Position numbers and translations under genes: made by a program. Below, in pieces: positions 36,246 through 46,772 of a DNA stretch of 64,000 nt (position 1 is the first letter of the stretch; each line of letters opens with the position of its first letter). Under the pieces are notes generated by a model. It was given only the letters and a program-made list of their open reading frames with translations. It did not search any database and had not been told where the DNA came from. The DNA comes from Streptomyces sp. NRRL S-646 (GTDB lineage Bacteria; Actinomycetota; Actinomycetes; Streptomycetales; Streptomycetaceae): contig NZ_JODC01000003.1 in the NCBI RefSeq assembly GCF_000720765.1, positions 682,001 through 746,000 of the forward strand, written 5' to 3'.

Positions 36246-37140
36246 GGCGGGCGGCTGCGCGCCCGAGTTGCTCCAGGGTCGCCGCGACCGCGGGCACCTG
36301 GGCCAGATCGGGCAGTGTCAGCGCCACGATCTCCCGCCGCACCGCCGGCTCCAGCGTCAGCACGCGCGCGTGCCGCGGCCGTACCGACTCGATGGCGAGC
36401 TGCGGCAGCACGGCGACGCCGAGGCCCGCGCCGACCAGGCCGACGACGGCCGGATAGTCATCGGTGGCGAAGTCGATGCGCGGCGTGAACCCCGCGCTCT
36501 CGCACACCTCGACCAACTGCCCGCGGCAGCGCGGGCATCCGGCGATCCACGGCTCGTGCGCGAGGTCCCCGATGGCCACGGCCGAGGCCTGCGCGAGCCG
36601 GTGCCGCTCGGGCACGAGCCCGACGAGCCGGTCGCTCAGCAGCGGTCGTACGACGAGGTCGTCCCACTCCTCCGCGCCCGCCGCACCTTCGTAGCGGAAG
36701 GCCAGCGCCACGTCGCAGTCCCCCTCGCGCAGCAGCTCGACGGAGGCGGGCGGTTCGGCCTCCTCCAGAGAGACCCGGGTGCCGGGGTGCGCGGCGCGCA
36801 GGGCCGCGAGGGCGGTGGGAACGAGTGTCGAGCTGCCGCTCGGGAACGAGACGAGCCGTACGCGTCCGGCGCGCAGCCCGGCGATGGCGGCGACCTCCTC
36901 CTCCGCCGCCGTGAGCCCGGCCAGGATCCCCGAGGCATGCCGCACCAGCGCCTCACCGGCCTGGGTCAGCCGCATCTCGCGCCCGCCGCGGATGAGCAGC
37001 GGCGTGCCGACCGACGCCTCCAGGGCCTTCATCTGCTGGCTGACGGCGGGCTGCGTACAGCCCAGTTCGCGCCCCGCGGCCGAGAAGGAGCCGGTGGAGG
37101 CGACGGCGCGCAGAACGCGCAGATGGCGGGCTTCGATCAC
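36241..37140 (-). CDS. LysR-family transcriptional regulator
   Basis: 299 residues from GTG at 37140 (VIEARHLRVLRAV). The N-terminal winged helix-turn-helix is standard: SFSAAGRELGCTQPAVSQQM (about 18-37), then LLIRGGREMRLTQAG. The effector domain has the two-lobed periplasmic-binding look (VRLVSFPSGSSTLVPTALAA; GLVGAGLGVAVLPQLAIE). A Cys pair in the middle (GCPRCRGQL) could sense redox or metal, which is inference only. It faces the MOSC gene across 80 bases and may regulate it. The longer open frame to 37191 lies within the promoter region and is less likely. Confidence 0.88.
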   Translation of the reverse strand: MIEARHLRVLRAVASTGSFSAAGRELGCTQPAVSQQMKALEASVGTPLLIRGGREMRLTQAGEALVRHASGILAGLTAAEEEVAAIAGLRAGRVRLVSFPSGSSTLVPTALAALRAAHPGTRVSLEEAEPPASVELLREGDCDVALAFRYEGAAGAEEWDDLVVRPLLSDRLVGLVPERHRLAQASAVAIGDLAHEPWIAGCPRCRGQLVEVCESAGFTPRIDFATDDYPAVVGLVGAGLGVAVLPQLAIESVRPRHARVLTLEPAVRREIVALTLPDLAQVPAVAATLEQLGRAAARQ

Positions 37141-37220
37141 CGTTCGAGAATAAGTGATCCTTTGGCCGGGCGCCTGATAATGCGTCGACACTTTGAGCCG
37201 ACGTCACCTACCGTTCGAGC

Positions 37221-37889
37221 ATGAAGCTACTGTCAGTGAACCTCGGCCGTCCGAAGCCCGTGCCGTACACGGGCCAGCCGGACGGGGTGACCGGCATCGA
37301 CAAGCAGCCTGTGGACGGGCCGGTGCGGGTGTCGGCGCCCGGCCCCAAGGGGGTCGGCGCGAGCGGGCTGGCCGGGGACGCGGTGTGCGAACTGCGCCAC
37401 CACGGGGGTGACGACCAGGCGGTGTACGCGGTCGCGCGCGAGGATCTCGACGACTGGGAGCGCGAGTTGGGGCGCCCGCTGCCGAGCGGCTCGTTCGGCG
37501 AGAACCTCACCACCGAGGGCCTCGACATATCCGGCGCACTGATCGGCGAGCGCTGGCGGATCGGACCCGAGGTCGTCCTGGAGGTCACCTCCGGCCGGAT
37601 CCCCTGCCTCACCTTCCAGGGCCACCTGGGTGAGAAGGGGTGGGTGAAGCGGTTCACGCAGAAGGGTGCTCCGGGCGCGTACCTGCGGGTGATCGAGCCC
37701 GGCGAGATCCGCTCCGGCGACCCGGTCGAGATCGTGCACCTGCCGGACCACGACGTGACGGTGGCGCTGCAGTTCCGGGCGGTCACGACGGAGCGGAAAC
37801 TGCTGCCGCGACTGCTTGCGGCGGGTGACGCACTGCATCCGGACGGCCGGGAGGCGGCACGTCTGTACCTGCAGAAGCACAGTTCCTGA
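37221..37889 (+). CDS. MOSC domain protein (YiiM-like)
   Basis: 222 residues with the MOSC beta-barrel that binds molybdenum cofactor in related enzymes. Signature: DAVCELRHHGGDDQAVYAVA (about 54-73), GSFGENLTTEGLDISGALIG and the key Cys in SGRIPCLTFQGHLG. The C-terminal helix region (RLLAAGDALHPDGREAARLY) is the YiiM-type extension. YiiM reduces 6-N-hydroxylaminopurine in E. coli; the same activity here is inference. Divergent from the LysR gene. Confidence 0.88.
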   Translation: MKLLSVNLGRPKPVPYTGQPDGVTGIDKQPVDGPVRVSAPGPKGVGASGLAGDAVCELRHHGGDDQAVYAVAREDLDDWERELGRPLPSGSFGENLTTEGLDISGALIGERWRIGPEVVLEVTSGRIPCLTFQGHLGEKGWVKRFTQKGAPGAYLRVIEPGEIRSGDPVEIVHLPDHDVTVALQFRAVTTERKLLPRLLAAGDALHPDGREAARLYLQKHSS

Positions 37890-37985
37890 CGAACCGTCAG
37901 GTACGCGCTCTTCTCGGATGCTTCACCAGCGTCGGGCCCTGTGCAGAGATCGGATTCCCACAGTCCGGGTCACTACCCTTGGGCC

Positions 37986-38759
37986 ATGACAACGGCTCTG
38001 ATTACGGGATCGACCGCGGGCATCGGCGCCGCGTTCGCGCGGCGGCTGTCGGCCGACGGGCACAACCTGGTGCTCGTCGCCCGCGACACCAAGCGGTTGC
38101 AGGAACAGGCGACCGAACTGCACGACCGGCACGGCATCGAGGCGGAGGTGCTCACCGCGGACCTCGCCACGGACGACGGCATCGAAGCCGTGGCCGCGCG
38201 CCTGGCCGACCGCAAGAACCCCGTCGACCTGCTGATCAACAACGCCGGCTTCGGCAACAAGGGCCGCTTCCTCGACGTGGCGATGGCCGACGAGCTGACG
38301 ATGCTCAAGGTGCACTGCGAGGCGGTGCTGCGTCTCACGGCGGCGGCGACCGAGGGGATGCGCGAGCGCGGCCGCGGCGGGGTCGTCAACGTCGCGTCCG
38401 TGGCCGCCTTCGTACCGCGCGGCACCTACGGCGCCTCCAAGGCATGGGTCGTGCAGTTCACGCAGGGGGCTGCGAAGGACCTTGCGGGCAGCGGGGTGCG
38501 GCTGATGGCGCTGTGCCCGGGGTTCGTGCGGACCGAGTTCCATGAGCGGGCCGGGATGGGCACGGACAACATCCCCGGGTGGATGTGGCTCGATGCCGAC
38601 AAGCTGGTGTCGGCGGCGCTGTCCGATCTGGCGCGGGGGAAGTCCCTGTCCGTTCCGGACGCCCGGTACAAGGCGCTCATGGGGATCGTGAAGGTGACGC
38701 CCCGGGGGCTGCTGGGCGGGGTCACCTCGCGGACCGGGCGGAAGTACGGGCCGCAGTAG
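37986..38759 (+). CDS. Short-chain dehydrogenase/reductase (SDR)
   Basis: 257 residues. NAD(P) motif TGSTAGIGAAFARRL (about 7-21), NNAG in LLINNAGFGN, and catalytic Ser-Tyr-Lys: NVASVAAF, then YGASKAW. The C-terminal PGFVRTEFHERAG is the usual substrate-lid region. The arginine RDTKRL after the second strand suggests NADPH. Substrate unknown. It precedes the SnoaL-like gene by 84 bases on the same strand. Confidence 0.9.
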   Translation: MTTALITGSTAGIGAAFARRLSADGHNLVLVARDTKRLQEQATELHDRHGIEAEVLTADLATDDGIEAVAARLADRKNPVDLLINNAGFGNKGRFLDVAMADELTMLKVHCEAVLRLTAAATEGMRERGRGGVVNVASVAAFVPRGTYGASKAWVVQFTQGAAKDLAGSGVRLMALCPGFVRTEFHERAGMGTDNIPGWMWLDADKLVSAALSDLARGKSLSVPDARYKALMGIVKVTPRGLLGGVTSRTGRKYGPQ

Positions 38760-38843
38760 CCTCCCGGCGCTCGGGGGGCGCCGCGGAGCCCCGGTGGGAG
38801 AATGGTGCTGTTCAACCGGACCCCGGGGACCGGAGGCAAGACC

Positions 38844-39551
38844 ATGACCTTCGTTCAGATCATCGACTGCAGGACCAGCCGGTTCGACGACATCAACCGG
38901 CTGATGGACACGTGGGTCGAACAGACCAAGGGGAAGCGGACGGCGACGCATGCGGTGGTCGGCAAGGACCACTCGGATGCCTCGCACTTCATCGAGATCG
39001 TGGAGTTCCCGTCGTACGAGGAGGCGATGCGGAACTCCAACCTGCCCGAGACCGACAAGATCTTCCGCGAGATGGTGGCTCTCTGTGACGAGATGCCGAC
39101 CTTCACCGACCTGGACGTCGTGCGCGACGAACAGCTGTACGCGGCGAACGTGCGGCGGTTCTTCGAGACCATCGCCACCAAGGGCGAGCTGCCGCCGCTC
39201 GACGACCTCATCGCCGAGAACTACCACGACCACGATCCCGCCAACGAGCAGGACACCATGGGCATGGACGCCTTGCGGCGTGAGATCGGCATGTGGCGCA
39301 GCGGGTTCGACTTCACCTTCGACGTCGAGGACCAGATCTCGCAGGGTGACCGTGTGAGCACCCGGTGGACCTGGCGCGGTACCCAGACCGGTGAGTTCAT
39401 GGGGCTCCCGGCCACCGGGAAGAACGTCGTCATGACCGGCACGACTGCCTTCCGGTGCAATGAGGAAGGGAAGATCGTCGAGGGCTGGTGGCAGTACGAC
39501 CGGCTGGGGCTGATGGCGCAACTGGGCGCGCTGGAGGGGATGGAGCAGTAG
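38844..39551 (+). CDS. Two-domain protein: dimeric alpha/beta-barrel head and SnoaL-like polyketide cyclase domain
   Basis: 235 residues. The first 90 resemble an antibiotic-monooxygenase/ferredoxin-like fold (MTFVQIIDCRTSR; SHFIEIVEFPSYEEAMRNS). The second half is a SnoaL/ester-cyclase-type cone: IAENYHDHDPANEQDTMGMD with the DHDP segment, FDFTFDVEDQISQGDRVSTR, and WRGTQTGEFMGLPATGKNV, the signature of that family. These enzymes cyclise or isomerise small ketones, but many stand-alone copies have no known substrate. I chose the ATG at 38844, with GGAGG eight bases upstream, over the earlier frame start. Confidence 0.85.
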   Translation: MTFVQIIDCRTSRFDDINRLMDTWVEQTKGKRTATHAVVGKDHSDASHFIEIVEFPSYEEAMRNSNLPETDKIFREMVALCDEMPTFTDLDVVRDEQLYAANVRRFFETIATKGELPPLDDLIAENYHDHDPANEQDTMGMDALRREIGMWRSGFDFTFDVEDQISQGDRVSTRWTWRGTQTGEFMGLPATGKNVVMTGTTAFRCNEEGKIVEGWWQYDRLGLMAQLGALEGMEQ

Positions 39552-39562
39552 GAGGACGGCGA

Positions 39563-39593
39563 AAGGCCCGGCACCCCAGGGGTGCCGGGCCTT
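39563..39593. terminator. Bidirectional terminator between the SnoaL-like gene and groEL1
   Basis: AAGGCCCGGCACCCC (39563-39577) / GGGGTGCCGGGCCTT (39579-39593), almost continuous, so the real loop will open 2-3 pairs. Lies between convergent stops at 39551 and 39615. Confidence 0.8.
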
Positions 39594-39614
39594 CGCAGTG
39601 ACTACTGACCGATG

Positions 39615-41670
<2,056 letters not shown>

Positions 41671-41769
41671 GATCCGACCTCCCCCTTCGGAGATCTCACG
41701 GGGTTAACTGTCTGAGGTGGCGACCAGGTGGATCCGTCGTCGCGGGTGCCGGACCTGCCCGTCGCTGTG

Positions 41770-41796
41770 TTGGCACTCTCCAGTGGTGAGTGCCAG
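41770..41796. promoter_or_regulatory. CIRCE operator 1 (HrcA site)
   Basis: TTGGCACTC-N9-GAGTGCCAG, close to the CIRCE consensus TTAGCACTC-N9-GAGTGCTAA. It overlaps the expected transcription start of groES. Confidence 0.92.
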
Positions 41797-41802
41797 AGCC
41801 GA

Positions 41803-41831
41803 GACTATGACCGGGATTAGCACTCGGTCAA
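41803..41831 (-). promoter_or_regulatory. groES-groEL1 promoter
   Basis: On the minus strand TTGACC (41831-41826) and, about 18 bases on, TAGTCT (41807-41802) fit a vegetative promoter lying between and partly within the two CIRCE sites. Confidence 0.65.
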
Positions 41832-41843
41832 GCGGAGTGCCAA
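41817..41843. promoter_or_regulatory. CIRCE operator 2 (HrcA site)
   Basis: TTAGCACTC-N9-GAGTGCCAA; the left arm is a perfect consensus. It covers the -35 element of the groES promoter. Confidence 0.93.
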
Positions 41844-41897
41844 TTGCCTGCGGCGCGGCGCGGGGTTTCGGGTGAACCGGGGGTTCGGTGGCCGTCC

Positions 41898-41968
41898 CTG
41901 GGGGCTGCCGCCCCCAGGCCCCCGCTTTCGGCCTGAACGGCCTCGTCCTCAAACGCCGGACGGGCTGG
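41898..41968. repeat. Dispersed Streptomyces intergenic repeat, family A, copy 2
   Basis: Begins CTGGGGGCTGCCGCCCCCAG and ends CGCCGGACGGGCTGG, the same unit and orientation as 3825-3898 with a few differences. It is downstream of the deacetylase gene, whose stop is at 41977. Confidence 0.75.
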
Positions 41969-41976
41969 TAACTGCG

Positions 41977-42792
41977 TCAGACGTAGTCCTCCAGACGGCC
42001 CACCGTCAGGTCGTCCGCCTGCACCCGTCTCAGCAACCGCACCGTGCGCTCCCGGAGGGGCAGGCCCGAGCTCTCGTCCGGGTCGAGCGCCACGATGTCG
42101 CCGGGGTGCAGGCGGTGGGCGCCGCGCAGGTACGTCAGCTCGCCGCCTCCCGTCATCGACGCGCGCCACAGGACGAGGGCCGAGATGCCGCAGGCGGCGG
42201 CCGCCCGGCGGGTGGTGTTGTCGTAGGTGCCGTAGGGCGGGCGGAAGAGGCGGGGGCGGCTGCCGAAGCGGGATCGGAGTCTGTCCTGCTGGCCGCAGAT
42301 CTCGGCGCGCTGGCCGGCGTAGGGCAGGCCGCGCAGGGCGGGGTGGTCGAGGGTGTGGTTCTGGATGCTCGCGCCGGCCGACCGGAGGCGGGCGAAGTGG
42401 CCGTACCCCGGTCCGGCCATGCTGTCCGTGAGGAACATGCTGACCGGCAGCCGCAGTTCACGGACCAGGTCCACGAAGCGTGGGTCCTTTTCGGCGCCGT
42501 CGTCGTAGGTCAGGAAGACGACCCTGTCGTGGGTACGGATGCGGGACACGACCGGGGGGAGGGCCGAACCCGCCGTACGGGCCCGCGTTGCCCGCCGCGG
42601 CTTCGGGGCGGGCAGCAGCGGGGCCGTGAGGCCCCAGCGGCGGTACGGCCGCTGGGGTGTTCCGGCGGGGCCGTGCGGCCGCACGCGCTGGGCCGCCTTC
42701 TCGCCCAGCCGTTCGATGGGGTCGACGGACTGGGCGCAGCCGGTGAGGAGCGCGCACGCCAGGACGCCGGCCGCCAGGCCCCTCGGGCTCAC
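41977..42792 (-). CDS. Lipoprotein polysaccharide deacetylase, paralogue with lost motif 5
   Basis: 271 residues from GTG at 42792, whose GTGA overlaps the upstream gene's stop by 4 bases (translational coupling). Lipobox LLTGCAQ (about 13-19). NodB domain: TYDDGAEKD (motif 1), QNHTLDHPAL (motif 2, HxxxH metal site), LFRPPYGTYD (motif 3). Motif 5, normally LxH, reads ALDPDE, so the catalytic His is missing, and the motif 4 region (LWRASMTGGG) is also unlike its partner. It may be inactive or use a different acid. Likely acts on wall or extracellular glycans at the outer membrane face of the cell. Confidence 0.87.
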   Translation of the reverse strand: MSPRGLAAGVLACALLTGCAQSVDPIERLGEKAAQRVRPHGPAGTPQRPYRRWGLTAPLLPAPKPRRATRARTAGSALPPVVSRIRTHDRVVFLTYDDGAEKDPRFVDLVRELRLPVSMFLTDSMAGPGYGHFARLRSAGASIQNHTLDHPALRGLPYAGQRAEICGQQDRLRSRFGSRPRLFRPPYGTYDNTTRRAAAACGISALVLWRASMTGGGELTYLRGAHRLHPGDIVALDPDESSGLPLRERTVRLLRRVQADDLTVGRLEDYV

Positions 42793-43721
42793 AGGTAGTC
42801 CTCCAGGCGGGCCACCGCGTATCCCTCGGCCGTGACCCTGTTCAGGAAGCGGCGCATGTCGTCGACCATCGTGCCGTTCCACTCGTCACGGCCGCGGAAG
42901 TGGGTGAGCACGATGTCGCCGGGGTGCAGGTCCCGGTCGTCCTCGCGGTACTCCCAGTGGTCGACGAAGACCTCTTCGTCCCAGATGGGCGCGTACTTGA
43001 TGCCACAGGACTTGGCGGCGCGCAGGGTGTCCTGGTTGTAGTTGCCGAAGGGCGGGCGGAACAGGGTCGGGCGCTCACCGAACTGCTTCCTCATGATCGC
43101 CTGCATGCCGCAGATCTCGTGCTTCTGCTCCCGGTACGACAGCCCCGGGAGGTAGGGGTGCGTGAGGGTGTGGTTGTTGAGGGTCACGCCCTCGGACTGC
43201 ATCCGGCGGAAGTAGGCGTAGTCGTCCTTGACCAGGAAGTTGCTGAGGAAGGCGGAGTACGGGATCTTCAGATCGCTCATCATCCGCAGGAACGCCGGGT
43301 CCTTCTCGGCACCGTCGTCGATGGTCAGGAAGACCACCTTCTGCTTGGTGGGGACGGTCGTGAAGACGGGAGGAAGGTTCAGCTCCTCCTGGTCGTCCAC
43401 TTCGAAGCCCCTGCGGGCCCTGATCTTCGGTTTCTTCGCGGGCGGCGGCGGAGCCGTCAGGGGGACCTTCGCCAGGTCCCAGTGGCGTGCCGCAGCGGCG
43501 CGGGCGATGTACGCGCTGCGCAGCTTCGTGGCGTACGAGTCCAGGGCGCGGGCCGGGGGCGCCTGCAGGGGCTGCTCCTGGCCGGGGGCCGGGCGCACCG
43601 GCGGGCCGCCGAACTGTGCACAGCCCGAGGCGATGGCCGCGACGGCGAGCACGGCGATTCCACCGCGGAGCCATGTCACCCCATAAGCGCGATTTTTATC
43701 GTTTTGTACTACTGCTCGCAT
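42789..43721 (-). CDS. Lipoprotein polysaccharide deacetylase (complete catalytic set)
   Basis: 310 residues; a GTG at 43679 (VTWLRGGIAV) is an alternative start that gives a more standard signal peptide. Lipobox IASGCAQ. NodB domain: TIDDGAEKD (motif 1 with DD), NNHTLTHPYL (metal His pair), LFRPPFGNYN, IWDEEVFVDHW (motif 4) and IVLTHFRG with the motif 5 His, so all parts are present. It would remove N-acetyl groups from peptidoglycan or another surface glycan; the target is not determinable. First of the coupled pair. Similarity to its downstream partner across the whole length shows a tandem duplication. Confidence 0.88.
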   Translation of the reverse strand: MRAVVQNDKNRAYGVTWLRGGIAVLAVAAIASGCAQFGGPPVRPAPGQEQPLQAPPARALDSYATKLRSAYIARAAAARHWDLAKVPLTAPPPPAKKPKIRARRGFEVDDQEELNLPPVFTTVPTKQKVVFLTIDDGAEKDPAFLRMMSDLKIPYSAFLSNFLVKDDYAYFRRMQSEGVTLNNHTLTHPYLPGLSYREQKHEICGMQAIMRKQFGERPTLFRPPFGNYNQDTLRAAKSCGIKYAPIWDEEVFVDHWEYREDDRDLHPGDIVLTHFRGRDEWNGTMVDDMRRFLNRVTAEGYAVARLEDYL

Positions 43722-43810
43722 GGTGCCGGATCATCGCAGGCCACCGCCCGGATCCCGGCCCGCCACGCGGCCGGAGGCGCGCCGTCCACCGACTGGCCCA
43801 CAATGGGCCG

Positions 43811-44974
43811 GTGAACGACCTCGCTGACCTGCTCACCCCCGAAGGCCGCACCCTCCTCGACGAGGTGCGCGGCACGGCCCCGGCCGACGAGCTCGCCGTC
43901 GCCACCCGGCTGCGCCGCGAACACCCCGCCGAGCTGGTGTCGGCGGCGCTCGGGCAGGCGCGGCTGCGGCAGCGGGCGGCGGCCAAGTTCGGCGCCGAGG
44001 ACGCGGAGCGGATGTTCTTCACACCGAACGGGGTGGAGCAGTCGACGCGGGCGAGCGTCGCCACGTACCGGGCCGAGCGGCTGAAGGCGCTGGGTGTCAC
44101 CTCACTTGCCGACCTGTGCTGCGGGATCGGCGGCGATGCCATCGCGCTCGCCCGGGCCGGGATCCGGGTGCTGGCCGTGGACCGGGATCCGGCGACGGCG
44201 GCCGTGGCGCGGGCGAACGCCGATGCGCTCGGGCTCACCGGGCTGATCGAGGTGCGGGAGGCGGACGTCACGGAGGTGGACACGTCCGGCTACGACGCCG
44301 TGTTCGTCGATCCGGCCCGGCGGGGCGGGCGCGGCCGCATCTTCGACCCGGAGGCCTACTCGCCACCCCTGTCGTGGGCGGTCGGGGCCGCCCGCAAGGC
44401 GTCCCGTGCCGCCGCGCTGAAGGTCGCGCCCGGCGTTCCGCACGAGGCCGTGCCCGCCGACGCCGAGGCCGAGTGGATCTCCGACGCCGGGGATGTGAAA
44501 GAGGCCGTGCTGTGGTTCGGGACGGAGCCGGGGGCGGTCCGGGCGACGCTGCTGCCGGGGCCGCGCACGCTGCTCGGGAAGGGGCTGCCGGACCCCCAGG
44601 TCCGGCCCGTCGGACGGTACTTGTACGAGCCCGACGGCGCCGTGATCCGTGCCCATCTGGTCGCCGAGGTCGCCGAGCAGCTGGACGGCGGGCTGGTCGA
44701 CCCCACCATCGCCTACATCACCGCGGACGAACGGCACGTCACCCCGTATGCCGCCGCGTACGAGATCACCGATCAACTCCCCTTCAGCGTCAAGAAGTTG
44801 AAGGCTCTGCTGCGGGAGCGCGGGGTCGGGACGCTGACCGTGAAGAAGCGGGGGTCGGCGGTGGAGCCGGAGGAGTTGCGGAAGAAGGTGAAACCGCAGG
44901 GGCCGGGCTCGGCCACCGTGTTCCTGACCCGTGTGGCGGGGGCGCCGACCATGCTCCTCGGGCACCCCGCCTGA
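43811..44974 (+). CDS. Class I SAM-dependent methyltransferase with THUMP-like domain
   Basis: 387 residues from GTG at 43811. SAM site: LADLCCGIGGDAIALARAGI (about 98-117), then VLAVDRDPATAAVARANADA; catalytic region AVFVDPARRGGRGRIFDPEA. The C-terminal 80 residues (SVKKLKALLRERGVGTLTVK, RGSAVEPEELRKKVK) form the THUMP-like domain described for this family, so an RNA substrate is likely but unproven. It is divergent from the deacetylase pair and convergent with the sigma-factor gene, whose stop touches its own (44974/44975). Confidence 0.87.
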   Translation: MNDLADLLTPEGRTLLDEVRGTAPADELAVATRLRREHPAELVSAALGQARLRQRAAAKFGAEDAERMFFTPNGVEQSTRASVATYRAERLKALGVTSLADLCCGIGGDAIALARAGIRVLAVDRDPATAAVARANADALGLTGLIEVREADVTEVDTSGYDAVFVDPARRGGRGRIFDPEAYSPPLSWAVGAARKASRAAALKVAPGVPHEAVPADAEAEWISDAGDVKEAVLWFGTEPGAVRATLLPGPRTLLGKGLPDPQVRPVGRYLYEPDGAVIRAHLVAEVAEQLDGGLVDPTIAYITADERHVTPYAAAYEITDQLPFSVKKLKALLRERGVGTLTVKKRGSAVEPEELRKKVKPQGPGSATVFLTRVAGAPTMLLGHPA

Positions 44975-46234
44975 TCAGGACGGACCGGCCGCACGGCGCA
45001 GCAGCAGCTCTCGCTCCCGTTCGTTGCGCGCGAGCCCTGCCGCCCGTACGAACTCCTCGCGCGCCTCGGCCGTACGCCCGAGCCGTGCCAGCAGGTCGCC
45101 GCGCACGCTGGGCAGCAGGTGGTAGTCGCGCAGGGTGGGTTCGGCGGCGAGGGCGTCGACGATCGCCAGCCCCTGCGCCGGCCCCTCGGCCATGGAAACG
45201 GCGACGGCGCGGTTGAGTTCGACGACCGGGGACGGGGCGCGGGCGGCGAGCAGGCCGTAGAGCGTCGCGATGCTCGTCCAGTCGGTCTCCTCGTAGGTGT
45301 ACGCGTGCGCGTGGCAGGCGGCGATGGCCGCCTGGAGGGCGTACGGGCCGGGGGCGCCGGTGGAGGCTGCGTCGGCGCGGTGGAGGGCTGTGATGCCGCG
45401 GGCGATGAGCATGCGGTTCCAGCGGCGGCGGTTCTGGTCCTTGAGGAGGACGGGTTCGCCGTCCGGGCCGGTGCGGGCGGCTGCGCGGGAGGCCTGGAAC
45501 TCCAGGAGGGAGGTGAGGGCGTGCACCTCGGGCTCCTTGGGCATCAGCCCGGACAGCACACGGGCCAGGCGCAGCGCGTCCTCGCAGAGGGCGGGGCGCA
45601 GCCAGTCGTCGCCGGCCGTGGCGGCGTAACCCTCGTTGAAGATCAGGTAGATGACGTCCAGGACGGAGCCGAGCCGGGCCTCACGTTCGGGGCCGTAGGG
45701 CACCTCGAAGGCGATGTTCCTGGTGGCGAGGGTCTTCTTGGCGCGGACGATGCGCTGGGCGACCGTGGGTTCCGGGGTGAGGAACGCGCGGGCGATCTCG
45801 GCCGTCGTCAGACCGCCGAGGAGGCGGAGGGTGAGGGCGATGCGGGCCTCGGCGGACAGGACCGGGTGGCAGGCGGTGAAGACCAGGCGCAGCAGGTCGT
45901 CGTCGATGTCGTCGGAGTCGGCGGGCTCCTCGGGCGGGGCGGTGGTTTCGAGGCTGCGGCCGATCTCCTGGAGCTTGCGGGCGTAGTTCTCCCGGCGCCG
46001 GATCAGGTCCACGGCGCGGCGGCGGGCAGTGGCCATGAGCCAGGCGCCCGGGTTGTCGGGCACGCCGTCGCGCGGCCACTGCTCCAGGGCGGCTACCAGG
46101 GCGTCCTGGGCGAGTTCCTCGGCGATGCCGACGTCACGGACGAGGCGGGCGACGGCGGCGATGATGCGCGGGGACTCGAGACGGAAGACGGTCTCGATGG
46201 CGTGGCGGGGGTCGGCGGGGGGCTGTGGGCTCAC
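44975..46234 (-). CDS. ECF42-type RNA polymerase sigma factor
   Basis: 419 residues from GTG at 46234. Region 2: VFRLESPRIIAAVARLVRDV, AEELAQDALVAALEQW and PGAWLMATARRRAVDLIRR. Region 4: LTLRLLGGLTTAEIARAFLT, TVAQRIVRAKKTL. A long C-terminal extension of about 220 residues with a TPR-like helical character (LPKEPEVHALTSLLEFQ type; VVELNRAVAVSMAEGPAQGL; RGDLLARLGRTAEAREEFVR) is the hallmark of the ECF42 group, whose genes sit beside DGPF/YCII proteins, as here. The extension is thought to take the place of an anti-sigma factor. A promoter of the ECF42 type lies upstream of the pair. The inducing signal is unknown. Confidence 0.9.
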   Translation of the reverse strand: MSPQPPADPRHAIETVFRLESPRIIAAVARLVRDVGIAEELAQDALVAALEQWPRDGVPDNPGAWLMATARRRAVDLIRRRENYARKLQEIGRSLETTAPPEEPADSDDIDDDLLRLVFTACHPVLSAEARIALTLRLLGGLTTAEIARAFLTPEPTVAQRIVRAKKTLATRNIAFEVPYGPEREARLGSVLDVIYLIFNEGYAATAGDDWLRPALCEDALRLARVLSGLMPKEPEVHALTSLLEFQASRAAARTGPDGEPVLLKDQNRRRWNRMLIARGITALHRADAASTGAPGPYALQAAIAACHAHAYTYEETDWTSIATLYGLLAARAPSPVVELNRAVAVSMAEGPAQGLAIVDALAAEPTLRDYHLLPSVRGDLLARLGRTAEAREEFVRAAGLARNERERELLLRRAAGPS

Positions 46235-46281
46235 AGCCCCCCATTCGACACCCGCACCGGCGTACGGCCAAGGAAGGGCGC

Positions 46282-46638
46282 TCAGCCCTCCGCGATCTCC
46301 CGCACCTCGCAGGTGACCGTCCAGTACTCCTCGTGGACCTTCACGAACCGCTTGGTCCACTCCACGGCCTCGTCCATGTCCTTGCACTGGGTGATGGCGT
46401 AACCGCCGATGACCTCCTTGGACTCCGTGAACGGCCCGTCCGTGACGGTGAGGTCCCCGCCCTCCCAGCGCACCCGCTTGCCCTGGGTCTGCGGGGTCAG
46501 CCCGGCCGTGTCGAGCATGACTCCGGCCTTGGTGATCTCCTCGATCAGCTCGCCCATACGCTCCATCAGCTCGGGGCTGGGGCCCTCCGGGGGTGCGGTG
46601 GTCTCGTCGACGCGGACGATCGACAGGTAGCGCGGCAT
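46282..46638 (-). CDS. YCII/DGPF-domain protein, partner of the ECF42 sigma factor
   Basis: 118 residues. The signature DGPFTESKEVIGGYAI (about 68-83) names the family. The fold is a dimeric ferredoxin-like barrel; no activity is settled, and it is always found with ECF42-type sigma genes, 47 bases upstream of it here. A candidate ECF42 promoter at 46691-46717 lies about 50 bases before the ATG. Confidence 0.92.
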   Translation of the reverse strand: MPRYLSIVRVDETTAPPEGPSPELMERMGELIEEITKAGVMLDTAGLTPQTQGKRVRWEGGDLTVTDGPFTESKEVIGGYAITQCKDMDEAVEWTKRFVKVHEEYWTVTCEVREIAEG

Positions 46639-46690
46639 GGTGACTCCTCGGTCGCTACGGGGCCGGTCCTTTCCGGCCTCTCACCGGTGC

Positions 46691-46717
46691 GTCGATCGGG
46701 AGAGGCCGGGATCGACA
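46691..46717 (-). promoter_or_regulatory. Candidate ECF42-dependent promoter of the DGPF-sigma operon
   Basis: Minus strand: TGTCGA (46717-46712), 17-base spacer, CGAC (46694-46691). These match the elements described for ECF42 promoters (TGTCGA at -35, CGA at -10). The predicted start is near 46685. Suggests autoregulation. Confidence 0.65.
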
Positions 46718-46772
46718 GACCCCGCGGATTTCTTCGGAGTTTTTTTCCGGAGCGCTGACCTGCCAGGACCTG

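Larger units (their letters stand above)
41671..41976. other. groES promoter region and dispersed repeat
   Basis: 306 bases. From left: the groES leader, CIRCE 1, the promoter, CIRCE 2, then family A repeat copy 2 up to the stop of the deacetylase gene. Confidence 0.7.
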
